The notes: generated from the sequence alone by a model not told the origin. A stretch of DNA of 64,000 bases from Scylla paramamosain (GCF_035594125.1 NC_087183.1:11792368-11856367), one strand, 5' to 3'; numbered from the stretch's first letter, positions 49,585-61,085 are shown. Translations and numbers: made by a program.

Positions 49585-49675
49585 AGCTAGTTAGAAGTAG
49601 TTACCAAACAGCCTTGCAAGGACCAAAAGGTCTGTTGCTGTTTGGCCTTCCTTTGTATTCCTTTGTATTCCTCAT
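49585..49675 (+). mobile_element. Short dispersed repeat with 3' hairpin (copy 2)
   Basis: CCAAACAGC (49604-49612) pairs with GCTGTTTGG (49637-49645). An inner GACC/GGTC pair lies within the loop. A doubled CCTTTGTATT tail follows. Same structure and sequence as 23490-23565. Probably the 3' end of a retroelement, by inference. Confidence 0.6.
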
Positions 49676-49780
49676 CCTCCTCCTCTATTCTCTCCCTCTC
49701 CCACATCTTTCTTCTCTCCCTCTCCCGCGAAACGACCTTGGTAACGGCTGGCAAATTCTGGAAACTGTCTATGAATTCGA

Positions 49781-49960
49781 TTGGAAAGTGTAGCGTCTCA
49801 CTGCCTGCTCTGTTTACCCGCCGCTCGAGTCCCGCCCACCACTGCCCCGTCCGGATTTTTATTAAACATTTGCGAGGGAGTATTTAAAGGCCCGGCGGCG
49901 GCGGTGGCAGCATCGGCGAGGCTCGGGAATAAATCGCAGGTAGAACCAAAGAACCGATAG
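49781..49960 (+). promoter_or_regulatory. Candidate core promoter
   Basis: An inverted CCAAT box (GATTGGAAAG at about 49781), C-rich sequence with CCCGCCC (about 49836), then TATTTAAA at 49881-49888. A GGCGGCGGCGGTGGC segment follows 10-25 bp downstream. The arrangement suits a TATA promoter starting near 49912. No coding exon was found directly downstream. Confidence 0.22.
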
Positions 49961-50021
49961 CAGATTTCCTCACTCTTTTTGCTGTACTGGCGGGGGCTAC
50001 CTTGCTTTATGGATTTTGCAG

Positions 50022-50056
50022 GAGGAGGAGGAGGAGGAGGAGGAGGAGGAGGAGGA
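50022..50056 (+). repeat. (GGA)n microsatellite
   Basis: About 35 bp of GGA. Confidence 0.95.
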
Positions 50057-50207
50057 GTAGATGTAGCAGTAGGGAAGTGGAGTAATTGCCTGCATACCTG
50101 TGCGTACCTGTGTTATGAAAGGTGTTGATTGGTATTTGGGTCTTATTTTTTATTTTTTTTGGGGGGGGCGGGAGAAAGGATTGATGTTTGGATAGGTGGT
50201 CAGATGG

Positions 50208-50384
50208 GTTGGTAGATAGATAGAGAAACAGATAGATAGATGGATAGATAGACAGGCAAGCGGGTAGATAGATAAATAGAGATAAATAGATAAATAGATA
50301 CAGGTAGGCAGATAGATAGATAGATAGATGGATGGATGGATAGTTAAATAGATAGATGTTCACTGGTCACAAATACATTAAAGT

Positions 50385-50422
<38 letters not shown>
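50208..50422 (+). repeat. (GATA)n imperfect repeat, then (AC)n
   Basis: GATA with AATA, GGTA and GACA variants across 50208-50358, then AC at 50384-50422. Confidence 0.95.
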
Positions 50423-50424
<2 letters not shown>

Positions 50425-50989
50425 TTCTTGGTTTTGCTTTACACCAATACCTCGGGATGACAAACAGAATGCGGACAGAAATAAGAATTTTACAAGATTA
50501 TGGTAAGAGTCTTTTGTACTCTTCACTAGTATGCTGTTTCTTTTCATCCTCTCACTGTGTACTCTTTAAACTCATTATCATTGTTAATTTGGCGAGAATT
50601 GTGTGCCGCGTTTTCTGTTGCTTTATTTTCATTTTTTCTTTTTTTTCGATTTTCTTTTTTATCTTTATGCATAATTTTCGTTGTCTCGTGTAATGTATTC
50701 CTTTGTGTTACCTTAATTTCTTGTTTCGTGTCTATTTGTTTCAGTGTTTTTGTGCTGTTGTTATTATTCTCGTGAGTCTTCATTTTTGTATTTATTTCTT
50801 TGCAGTTGATGTTTTACTGTGTTATTCTTACTTCATGGTTCTTTCTTCTGTCTACGTTTTTCCTCTTCATTCCTTTATCTTTCCGTTCTTTGTTGGGTAT
50901 ACGTCTCGTCTTTTTTTTTTTTCATTATTTGTTTCTTGTTTTCTCTTTGACTACATTTTTTTTTTCCTTTTTTTCATTGATGTATCTTT
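50423..50989. other. T-rich anonymous sequence
   Basis: Strong T bias gives hydrophobic frames with no support. No gene. Confidence 0.45.
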
Positions 50990-51240
50990 CCGTTCATTTA
51001 TTTTTTTATCCTTTTTGTTCCTCATTTTCTTTTTTGATCTATAGTTTTCTTTTCCATTCTTTTAATTTTCTATTGTGTAAATGTTCTGTTTTTTTTATTT
51101 TCCTGTTTGTTCCAAGTATTCTTCTTTTTTTCTACAGTTTTCTTCCTTTTTTTCATTCCTGTATTTTTCGTCTTATTTTTTATTATCCTTTTCGTTCCTC
51201 ATTTTCGTTTTTGGTGTACAGTTCTCCTCTTTTCATTTTC
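50990..51240 (+). repeat. Diverged tandem duplication, unit about 177 bp
   Basis: ATCCTTTTTGTTCCTCATTTTC at about 51009 matches ATCCTTTTCGTTCCTCATTTTC at about 51185, with a following (G/T)AT/GTACAGTT..TTTTCCATT(C)-like context in both. Confidence 0.7.
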
Positions 51241-51609
51241 CTATATTTCCGTTTTTATTGTGTGTCTCTTTATTTTCTCTTTTGTTTACATTTTTCTTTT
51301 TCATCCCTTTTTCAAAACATCACTGTTCTTGTGTGTATTTCCTTTCTTTATTTTCTGTTCCTCGTGCACATCTCTCCCACGCTCCCTGACCCACGCTCCT
51401 AAATCTGCCTGGCAACACGACGCCCTCTGGAGGCTACACTGTCTCTTAATTCTTCCCTTTCTCGCCTCCCATTTTTCCCTCAGATCCTGCGTCTCCTCCC
51501 CTCCCGGCCAGACTCGTTCCTGTTATGGGTATCCGGCGCTAGATTATTTATGAGAGAGGGAAGAGAGAGTAACATTTTTAAGGCATTTTAAGTATGTGGA
51601 GTAAGAGGC
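51241..51609. other. Anonymous sequence
   Basis: T-rich, then a GC-balanced unique part (51370-51540). No gene recognised. Confidence 0.4.
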
Positions 51610-52000
51610 TCTTTTTAACTTTAACCCTTTCGCTGCCATATTTATTTTTTTTTAAGAGTCATATATTTTTCAGGCATTTATTTGTTTATTTGTCTTGTGC
51701 AGTTGTCCTTATATAATACAAGGAACAAAATCTACTTCTTGCTTTGTTTAAATCTTTCAATGCCAGATTTTTTTTCTTTTTTTTTTTGTCATAATCTTAT
51801 ATTTTGCCTACACTTATTTTTTTTTATTGCAGTCTCAGTCCTGTGTAGTAGTTCTTATATAGTGCAGTACGAAGACAGTAACTTCCTATTCCGTTTAGCT
51901 CTTTCACTGCAAGACTGTTTTCTTTAATTACTTTTTTTTGCTCTTTTGTATTATTCTAGTTCCTATATAGTACGAAAGACAAAAGTAACCTCCTATCCAC
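51610..52000 (+). repeat. Tandem array of the CTTTCACTGC repeat family, three monomers
   Basis: Monomers start near 51618, 51745 and 51892 with CTTTCGCTGCCA / CTTTCAATGCCA / CTTTCACTGCAA. Each ends in a block of the form (G/A)TTCTTATATAGTRC..ACAAAAGTAAC(T/C)TCC. Related single or double copies lie at 13963, 28018-28275 and 46378, all on the same strand. Confidence 0.8.
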
Positions 52001-52176
52001 TTTTTTTCCTTATTATTATCATTATTGTCAGTGGAGATAACTATTTGTTTATTTATTTATTAATTTATTCATTTATCTGTTTGCGTATTTATTCATTTAT
52101 TTATTCAGGTATTCAATGCTAACAAAAAAACGATCCTTGCAATTGAAACAGTTAAAGTTTTATTCTCCTCCCACAG
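52001..52176. other. T-rich spacer with (TTTA)-like units
   Basis: ATTTATTTATTAATTTATTCATTTAT-type degenerate repeat at 52040-52110. Confidence 0.7.
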
Positions 52177-52205
52177 ATCTGGCGTCGCAAAGGAGCAATA
52201 CAACG
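52177..52205 (+). CDS. Candidate 29-nt microexon
   Basis: TTTTATTCTCCTCCCACAG is a strong polypyrimidine-plus-AG acceptor ending at 52176. The segment that follows contains TGGCGTCGCAAAGG and reaches ACG|GTGAGT, a consensus donor (GT at 52206). All three frames are open across 29 nt. No flanking exon was identified, so this rests on splice signals only. Confidence 0.22.
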
Positions 52206-52450
52206 GTGAGTAGAGCGCTTCTCTGTATTGCTGTCAGTTTTTTTACACGACGCTTTCCCTTTGACGTCTTTCCTCCCCGCCGTGAGTACCGCGCCGCTAT
52301 AGTCCTTTATCTTTATTTATTTCGGTGTTCCTAACGGCGGGACATTACACGCTCCCTGCTCCTCCGCCGATGAGGAGTGGAATGTGAGCGAGAATGAGAA
52401 CATTTATTTTTGTCGATGTGTAACTGCACGGCCGGCCACTTTCTCATTCT

Positions 52451-52451
<1 letters not shown>

Positions 52452-52506
<55 letters not shown>
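52452..52506 (+). repeat. (GT)n microsatellite
   Basis: About 55 bp GT tract. Confidence 0.98.
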
Positions 52507-52507
<1 letters not shown>

Positions 52508-52711
52508 ACTTCTTACCCTATCAACGCTTCCCTTCCTGCTGCCGTTCCCTTCCCGTCCCTCACCCCGCGTCGCTCCTCGTAGCAGAGCGTGCCCTCATCA
52601 CCATCCAGCCGCGTCCTACTCGTTCCATAACTCAGAGTAGTGCTGGAGGCTCGCGGCACAGCGGAGCCTGAGGGATGGAGGTCGCTTATCTTATACCTTA
52701 TACGGGGACAG

Positions 52712-52880
52712 CATGAAACTGGATAAAGACCCTTGGAAGCAATCAGGAGGACCTCTAAAACACTGGAACCAATCATAAAAGCTGCAGGAAACCTGGAAAC
52801 AGCCACAAGGACTTCCTGAAACTCTTGAACCAAGCACAAGGGCCTCCGGAAACCTGGATGAAGTATAAGAAATCCAATCC
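52712..52880 (+). repeat. 31-bp minisatellite, about five copies
   Basis: GAAACCTGGAAACAGCCACA-like units start at 52757, 52788, 52818 and 52849, with degenerate copies before 52757. Spacing is 30-31 bp. It keeps a minus-strand frame open (52513-52890), which is not taken as a gene. Confidence 0.85.
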
Positions 52881-53223
52881 TGGAATTCACAAGAACACGT
52901 AGGAACGAAGAAATACCAGGAAATCACAACTGGATTACTGACGAAGGTACGTATCTATGAAACTGTATGGAAAAATCTTCACTGTGCATACCTACCGTAC
53001 CTTAATCGGCTTAACTTTAACCTTAACCCCGTCTCTCTCTCCATCAGACTCTTCCTGCCTCTCCCTCTCGATGTCGTGACCTCATTCCCGGCCCTCCTAT
53101 CAGCCATCATCCTGGAGACACACAGGGGCCAAGGACACGCGAGAGCAGCACCGCATAAAGTCTTGTCTTAAAGAATAACCTGATCTCCGCGTCACTGCTC
53201 CGCCTCCCTCCTATACCTGCTGG
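52881..53223. other. Unique sequence
   Basis: AAG|GTACGT at 52938-52946 is a donor-like site without a confirmed exon. Nothing else recognised. Confidence 0.4.
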
Positions 53224-53340
53224 ATGAAACTCAAGCCTCACAGGGCGGGGGTGTGTAGTGACGAGAACTTAACTTCCTCTTCGTATCGGAAACTCGTCCA
53301 CCTGAGAGGAAATGTCTCTTGCTGCCGAGCGAAATATGAG
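53224..53340 (+). CDS. Candidate first exon, 39 codons
   Basis: ATG at 53224 opens a balanced frame (KLKPHRAGVCSDENLTSSSY, then VHLRGNVSCCRAKYE) that reaches GAG|GTACGT, a good donor with GT at 53341. The frame continues into the repeat array beyond. No family recognised. Confidence 0.15.
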
Positions 53341-53367
53341 GTACGTTTAAAAATAAGGAAAATGTTG

Positions 53368-53800
53368 CAGAGGGAAGGAAAAAGAGAGTTTGTTAGGGGA
53401 TATGTAAATAAGGAAGGTGTGGTGAAAATAGGGAATAGAGAATAAAATAAGGACGATATGTGGAGAGATAAATATAGAGATAAGGGAAGATGAGAAAAGA
53501 ATGGAATGTTACCGAAGGGAGGGAAAAAGGGAGTTTGGTGGGAGGATGTAAATAAAAGTGTGGCGAAATAGGGAATAAAGGATAAATTAAGGACGATGTT
53601 GGGATATAGAAAAATAGAGTTGTGAGGAAGATAAAATAGAAAGGAATGCAATAAACTATGAAAAAGATTATAAGTAAGAAAGGTATGGGGAAAAAATGTG
53701 GGATAAAAAATGGAGTTGTGCTGAGATAGAAAAACAGAGATGTGGAAAAGACGGAGAAGAAGGGAATACAATAGACTATGAAAAGAAGAGCGCCTTGAAA
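53368..53800 (+). repeat. Purine-rich tandem repeat, unit about 143 bp, two to three copies
   Basis: GGGAAGGAAAAAGAGAGTTTG at about 53373 matches GGGAGGGAAAAAGGGAGTTTG at about 53516. The series GTAAATAA, TGTGG(T/C)GAAA, ATAGGGAATA, AATAAGGACGAT and GGAATG follows in both. A third, weaker copy ends near 53790. Confidence 0.85.
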
Positions 53801-54159
53801 GATGTGGAGAAGGTTAGAATAAAAAAAATAGGGAAAATAAGGACAAAAAAAATAAATGTGTGGCAGATAAATTCAAGGAAGACACAAAAAAGAAAGGACC
53901 TCGAAAAAAATTCCTTGTTTTACTTACCTGGCTTCATGTATTTACTCTGTCTCTTAAAATCTTACATCTATATTTGCCTGATAAAAAAAAAAAAGGGAGG
54001 TAGAAGGGAATACAAAACAAAAAGTAAACAGAAAAATTATACCTTAAAGAATGATTTTTCTCTTCATTGTAACACATTTGCTCGTATTTTCATTCATGTC
54101 ATTAGTTTTCTGTATCTTTACTTCTTATCTCCGCCGTTTTCATATAAAGATGAAAAAAA
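53801..54159. other. A-rich anonymous sequence
   Basis: No gene recognised. Several poly-A runs. Confidence 0.45.
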
Positions 54160-54610
54160 AAAAAGACTGATTAACTGATTAACACAATATGGCGCCTGTT
54201 GATCTTAATACTAATAATTTAATAAAAGAAAACTGAATAAAAGGGAACAATGAACTACTGACCGTCTGACTGATTAAATTTCTACACTACAAGAAAATCT
54301 GACACTGATATTGAACAAGCAGAAGAAAAATCCATCACAAAGGCTAATTTTACCAATACTAGCAAACTACATGCGAGGGAACAAAACAGAGAAAACAATG
54401 GCCATCTGACTCACTGACTGATTACATTTCGCCGTTACAAGGCAGCCATAATGCACTATAGAGGAAGCGGCATAATATTTTATAACATGAGTATCTGCAA
54501 ATCTTATAATAAACTTAATAAATACTTAATAAACGAAGAGAGAACAATGCCCGACTGACTGACTGACTGACTGATTAAATTTCGCCGCTACAAGGCAGTC
54601 ATATGGCGCC
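54160..54610 (+). repeat. Diverged tandem repeat, unit about 148 bp
   Basis: GAACAATG..CTGACTGATTAAATTTC..CTACAAG blocks begin at about 54246, 54392 and 54542, preceded by a partial copy at 54163. AAGGCAG(C/T)CATAAT or ATATGGCGCC follows. The local (ACTG)n run in the last copy looks like a recent slippage. Confidence 0.8.
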
Positions 54611-54770
54611 GGTTAGGGGGTAGAGGGGGGCGGGGGCAGGATCCAGTCGTCTAATAGCACAGAGGCATCAGCTCGTTGTGTCTGGGTAATGAAGAGGAAC
54701 CACACGCAATAAAGCCCTAATGGATTCAAGTCCCGAAGGTCACTGAGCCCTTGGACGCCGCCTGCTCGGG
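54611..54770. other. G-rich unique spacer
   Basis: Nothing recognised. Confidence 0.4.
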
Positions 54771-55945
54771 ACCTTCAAGAGAACCCAGGCGTAGAAAACG
54801 AGAGACACGCACAAAAAGGAGGTAATACAATAGTAAATTATAAATGAGAAGCAGAGAATGAGATGGAGAACAGAAAAAGACGAGAATGAGGAGGTGCAGG
54901 GAATATGAAGACATGAAGATAAGAGAATGGAGGAAGAGGAGAGAATAAAGGAGAGTCGTAGCAGTCAGAAGGAGAATAAGGACATAAAATATAAGAAATA
55001 GACTGAACAGACTAGAAATAAATAAAAGACCCATTATCTCCACCATGACTCCGCCCGCCATTTTAGGGAAGGAGGGGAGGAGAGGAAGGAAGGAGAGGTG
55101 GAGAGGAAAGCATAAAGGAGGAAGGACGGAATGAGATAAGGAAGAAGAGGGGATAAAGAGAAGTGAGGAATTAAGCAAGGAAAAAAAGTTAAGGTAAGAG
55201 AGAGCAAAGGGGAGGAGAAAAAGAGGAAAAGTGGAATAGGAAAAACAAGAAGTAGAGGGAGAAAGAAAAAAAGAATTAGTTAAGAAAAAAAAAAGAGAGC
55301 AGAAAGAAATGAAGAAAAGTCGGTAGAAATGGAGGAAAACAGGGAATTGCCCGATGAAAAGAAAAAAAACAAAGAGAAACGAACATTTAAGAACGATTAA
55401 TGACCGATACAAAACAAGAGAGAATCAAGGAAAGGAGATATTGAACGATAAAAAAAAAGAAAAGGGGCGAGAAGAGGGAAGGAAATAAATATGTAAGAAG
55501 GTAAAAAAGGGAGACACTTAAGGAAAGGGAGAAGTAGGAGGATAAAAAAGGGAAGGAGGAAGCAGGAAAGATTGATTAAATTACGGATAAAAAAGGGGAA
55601 TCAAAGAAAGGGAGAAATAGGAGGATATAAAAGGGAAGGACAAAGAAAAAGGAGGTAAAAAGATAAAAAAAAATTCAGATAGAGAGAAATAGAATATAGA
55701 ACAGAGACTCAGAAAAAAGGAAAAAAAATAGGAGGATAAAAAAATATGAGGAGAGACAAGAAAGGAAATTAAAAAGCGAAGGAAGAAGCAGGAGAGATGA
55801 ATTAAATAACATAACAAAAAAAAATGGGAAGAATCAAAGAAACGGAAAATAGGACAAAAAAAAAGTGAGGAGAGAGAAGAAAGGAAATAAAAGAAGAGAA
55901 GGAGGAGGAGGAGGAGGAGGAGGAGGAGGAGGAGGAGTAGGAGTA
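54771..55945 (+). other. 1.2-kb purine-rich stretch
   Basis: Very strong A/G bias. Internal repeats of AGGAGGATAAAAAAGGGAA and GAAGCAGGA(A/G)AGAT(T)GA lie near 55538-55640 and 55770-55860, about 230 bp apart. It ends in (GGA)n at 55903-55939. The 228-codon minus-strand frame is a composition artefact. Confidence 0.75.
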
Positions 55946-56477
55946 GGATAAAGGGAGGGAGCAGGACGTCCGTTGTCTCACCAATTTACGAGAAAATGTC
56001 CCACAGAAGACAATGTCGCCTCAGCTTCCCAAACTGCAAACAAACATTCCCCTTGCCGTCGCCGTGGTCATCTTCCCATTGTGTCCAGGATGGCGCGGCG
56101 TGCCCCTCCCCTATCCCGCTGTCCCCTCCCATCTCCCCCTTACACCCAGGCGGCACCGCAGACCTGTCCATCCATTCCTCGTCCTCGTCTGCAGTCTTGG
56201 CGATCTCGTCTTTCTCTTCATCCTCATCCCCAGCTCTCGATGTTCCCGTCTTCGTCCCCCTCTTCCTTCTCTTCTCCTCCTCTTCGTTTTTTACCTCCAA
56301 TTTCTTTTTCGTCTCCCCTTTCCAAATCTTCTTTCCATTCCTCAGTCTTTTTTTTCTCAATCTCAAGTCTTGCATATCCTCAATTTCTCGCTTTCCTTTC
56401 TTTCTCCCTAGGCGTCTCCTTTTACATTACGTAGTTCTCCTCTTTCATCTCCTAGGGCTTTTTATATTTCAGTGGAA

Positions 56478-56479
<2 letters not shown>
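55946..56479. other. GC-rich then pyrimidine-rich sequence
   Basis: Frames are open on both strands at 55973-56435. They disagree with each other and read Ser/Pro/Phe on the plus strand. No gene assigned. Confidence 0.4.

Positions 56480-56522
<43 letters not shown>
56480..56522 (+). repeat. (CT)n microsatellite
   Basis: About 43 bp CT tract. Confidence 0.98.
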
Positions 56523-56526
<4 letters not shown>

Positions 56527-56596
56527 GGAAAACATATTGGAAGTATAATAAATTTTCTCTCGTCAGGTTTTTATTGATCACATTAGTGTTGACTTT

Positions 56597-57660
<1,064 letters not shown>

Positions 57661-58062
57661 ATGGTCTTGGAAATGGAGATTTGTGTTGCGGGGAAGAAAG
57701 GTTGGGAGTGTCTGTTAGTTCACTTGTGTAAATTATTTTGTGCAGTTTGTTTGTGGGTATGTACTTGTGCTTTGTGTCTCCTGCGAAGTATCTGTCTTAC
57801 GAGTATATGTGTCGTTAAGATTATCATCATCATCATATTCATTTTTTTTTTTTCTTCTTCTTCCGTCTCTTCATTCTCCTTCAGTTCTCATGGCCACTTC
57901 TTCAGCACATTAGTTTTCCCGTAATAGACACCCCCATCCTCCTCCTAGTCCCTCTCCTTCTGCTCTTGCTCCTTCACGCCCCACTGCCATCGCCTTCTTC
58001 CTCTGCCGTGGGAGGTGTTCGCGGTACGGAAAAATGAGGCTGCATTATTCATACCATCATCG
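57661..58062. other. Anonymous sequence
   Basis: T/G-rich with a short ATC run near 57826, then C-rich. No gene recognised. Confidence 0.45.
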
Positions 58063-58222
58063 CCTCACCTCACCTCACCTCACCTCACCTCACCTCACCT
58101 TACCAGTATAATTCCTTCTTATTTGTATTTCTCTTTCATTTCTTTCCTAATATCATCTTTAATTATTCAATTCTATGCCTCACCTCTCCTCACCTCTCCT
58201 CACCTTACCTCACCTCACGTCA
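58063..58222 (+). repeat. (TCACC)n pentanucleotide repeat in two blocks
   Basis: About eight CTCAC units at 58063-58100 and an imperfect CACCTCTC/CACCTCAC block at 58178-58222, with an AT-rich 78-bp spacer. Confidence 0.93.
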
Positions 58223-58630
58223 CGTTCTGGGATCTGTCAAGGCGTGGGGTTTAAGGCGAATCAATAGCGGCACGAGTACTGCAAATAGTCCAGATGCTTC
58301 CAGGAGAAAAGTGGAATCGGACAGGCGAGGGAGCGCTATTTGAACATAGATTTATCCCTTGCCCGGTGCTCGGCGTGAGTGAATAAGTAACAGCGGCAGC
58401 ACAAGGGATCCGAATGCTCTTTGTATCGTATTGCATCGAATTGTATCATCTAGGACAAGCACGACATTGAGAGGCGGGAAGCGGGAGGGAATCATGGGGG
58501 ACTGAATAGAGAAGAGAGAGGGAGAGATACATGTAGGAACGTAGATAAAACAGTGCATAAGAGAAATAAGAGTGGGAGAGTGGGAGAAGGAAGGGTTATG
58601 GAGAGGGAGAGCAATATCTGAAAGAAGTTG
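58223..58630. other. Unique spacer
   Basis: Short runs such as GTATCGTATTGCATCGAATTG near 58425. No gene recognised. Confidence 0.45.
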
Positions 58631-58968
58631 ACATAAAAATATAAGAAAAGCAAGGGGAATTATAAGAAGCCATTAGGCCTACACTTGACAGATTTTACAT
58701 GAAACATACCTTCTTATTTCCATCCATAAATTAATCTAATCTTTTAAAGTTTCCTAATGACTCAACACTAACAACCTGATTACTGAGTCCATCTCATTCA
58801 TCCATCAACCACTCTATTTGAGAACCAATTCCTTCCTATCTCTTTTTTTTACATTTTCAAGCTTAAACCTGTTATTTCTTGCTCTGTCTCAATTACTGAT
58901 CCGGAGAATTTTCTTTACGTCACCCTTGTTATGTCCCCTATACCACTTAAAGACCTCAGTCAGTTGGG
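58631..58968 (-). mobile_element. 5'-truncated non-LTR retrotransposon 3' end (minus strand)
   Basis: The minus strand reads LTEVFKWYRGHNKGDVKKIL and RISN, then a stop. After frame changes it reads RARNNRFKLE, GRNWFSNRVVDG and GLSNQVVSVESLGNFKR. These are the ordered C-terminal blocks of an arthropod LINE reverse transcriptase ORF, with stops and shifts. The 3' end (AATGGCTTCTTAT..TTTTCTTATATTTTTATG) matches the plus-strand copy's tail region. Clearly a dead fragment. Confidence 0.85.
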
Positions 58969-59229
58969 CAGGAAAAAAACAGTGAATAAGGGAAGTATGA
59001 ATAAGAGAAAGAGGACATGTGGAAGATATTAGATATATTCGTAAAAAGAACGGTACTTGAGGGAAAGAGAGGAGTAAGGGAATATAGAGAACAAGGAAGA
59101 AGTGGAAGAAATTAGGAGAACTGCACATGAGAGAAAGAAAAGAGGGAATAAGGAAGCGAATGTGAATACTTGAGAGATGCAATGAAATGAAAGAGGGAAG
59201 GTAAAAAATTGGAAAAGTTGCTAGCAGAC

Positions 59230-59302
<73 letters not shown>
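58969..59302 (+). repeat. Purine-rich stretch ending in (GA)n
   Basis: A/G-biased from about 58985. Pure GA tract at 59232-59302. Confidence 0.9.
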
Positions 59303-59305
<3 letters not shown>

Positions 59306-60364
59306 GGGGAACATGAAAAAAGTCCCCTGAAAAAAGAAACGTATATAAATGGAATAAAAGAGGAAGTAGAAGAGAATGTGAATACTTCAGATGTGAAATG
59401 GGAATAGGAAAGGGAATTTTGGAAACGGTGCTAAGTGCAGGTAAGGGATTTAAGACTTAAAGAGACAGAAAAGTGGCCATCAGGGAGGAGAGTGAAAATG
59501 GAATGCAGGAGAGGAAGGGAAACAGGGAGAAAATGACACCGTGAACCCAAACTATTCAAAACGACGGAAAATTCTCTTATGCCCGTGTTAAACTTCCCTG
59601 GAGATCCTCTGTAATCCTTCATCTCTCGGACGTCTTCTCCTCTTACTGTAAATTATATTCTCAACTGTTTTTCGACACTTATACTCTTTCATTTCTTCTC
59701 TTGGTGTCTTCCTTTTCCTCTCATTCTCAGATATCCTCCGCATTTCTTTTTTTTTACGTAAAGATTTATTCCCAACTATTTACTTAACGTTTCTATCCCT
59801 TCGTTGCTTCCGTCTCCCTCCTCTCTTCCCTCAGACATTCTCAGTTTTCTTACTTTAAATCTTACCCTCAACTGTTTCCTTAATATTTATACCTCTTTCA
59901 TCCTTCAGACATCTCAAGTTTTCTTACAATGAATTATAATCTCAATTTCTTTACATTACTGGCCTTTCTCTCCTCTCTCTATTCCTTTTTTGTCACCATC
60001 ATTCGCATTTTTTACGTTTTCCTCCTATACATCATATTCTTTAGTATTTCTTTACGTTTCCACCACTCCGCGTCTTTCTTCTTGCTTCCCTTCCTCTCTC
60101 CCTTCCTTCGTGCCTTACTAAGTCCAGTCGGGATGCGAAGAGGAGAGAGAGAAAATGGACTTGGAATCAGCTTAACGTCCTCCCAACAACGTTCTTAAGT
60201 TTTTGTTTACTTTTCGCCTCTCTTATACAAGAAATAATGACTCCTCTCACAGCTCGCCTCGGTAACTCAGAGAGAGGTGAAAAGAAACGCAAGGGAAGAA
60301 TAAACAACAATAAATAAGCCTTGTCCCTTACGAGGATGTTTGTGATTAGTTATAATGTTCAGTG
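59303..60364. other. Anonymous sequence
   Basis: Purine-rich to 59540. Then T/C-rich with recurring TTTTCTTAC..AAATTATA(T/A)TCTCAACT phrases at about 59645, 59850 and 59915, an old tandem repeat. No gene recognised. Confidence 0.45.
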
Positions 60365-61070
60365 TTAAGTAACGGATGGCATAGGAGGCATAAAGACAGG
60401 AGGGATATACATATAGGGAATAAACGAGCGAGATAGACAGCTGAGAAAAATAAAGAAAATGAAGAATCGAGAGTTAAGTAAAGAAGGGAAAGAAGGAAAA
60501 AAAAATTTAAAGGGGACAGAGAGGGAATAAATGAAGGAGAAAGATAATGAGAGGAAGGAAAGAGGACACTTTAGAGAAGCCGGAGGGAATAGAGGAATAA
60601 GGAAATGATGCAAAGAACACAGGGAGAAGGGAATAAATGAGGGAGAAAGGAAATAAGAAAAGGGAAAGAGGAGTTTAGAAAGACTAGAAAGAATTGGAGA
60701 GGAAGGAATAGATGCTAAGAAGGGAGAGAGAAAGAGAAGAGAACAAATTAAAGGAAGAGAAAATAGGAAGAAGAAAAGACGCACTTGAAAGGACCAGGAA
60801 TGGGGGAGAGAGGAAGGAAAATATGCGAAGAAGGAAGAGGGAGGGACGGAGAAGACTCGGCGGAGAGAAAAGAGGAAAAGTCATGAGGGAGGAGAGGTGA
60901 ATGGCCTGAGGGGTTCGCATGGGCCTGAGGGGAATGAGAGGAGGACAAGGGGGAAAGAGGTTATGGGAATAGAGAAACCGTAGGAGACCAAACACGGGAA
61001 ACCCATTAAAAAGAATCGCAAAGCAGAGGAAAAATAAAGATATTGATGTGAACGAGAGCGCAGAATCCAA
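60365..61070 (+). other. Purine-rich stretch
   Basis: About 700 bp with strong A/G bias. Phrases such as AAAGAGGA(C/G)(A/T)TTTAGA and GGGAGAA(A/G)GGAAT recur about 110 bp apart. Minus-strand frames are artefacts. Confidence 0.7.
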
Positions 61071-61083
61071 ATATTACCTTCTG

Positions 61084-61085
<2 letters not shown>

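Noticed and set aside
48324..49586. 420-codon plus-strand open frame
   Set aside because: It reads almost only Ser, Phe, Leu and Pro because the DNA is nearly pure C/T and so lacks stops. Internal 80-bp repeats also keep it open. Not a gene.
54709..54735. tRNA-like B box (GGATTCAAGTCCC)
   Set aside because: No matching A box or cloverleaf could be formed upstream.
54726..55412. 228-codon minus-strand frame
   Set aside because: Ser/Leu/Phe-rich translation of a purine-rich block.
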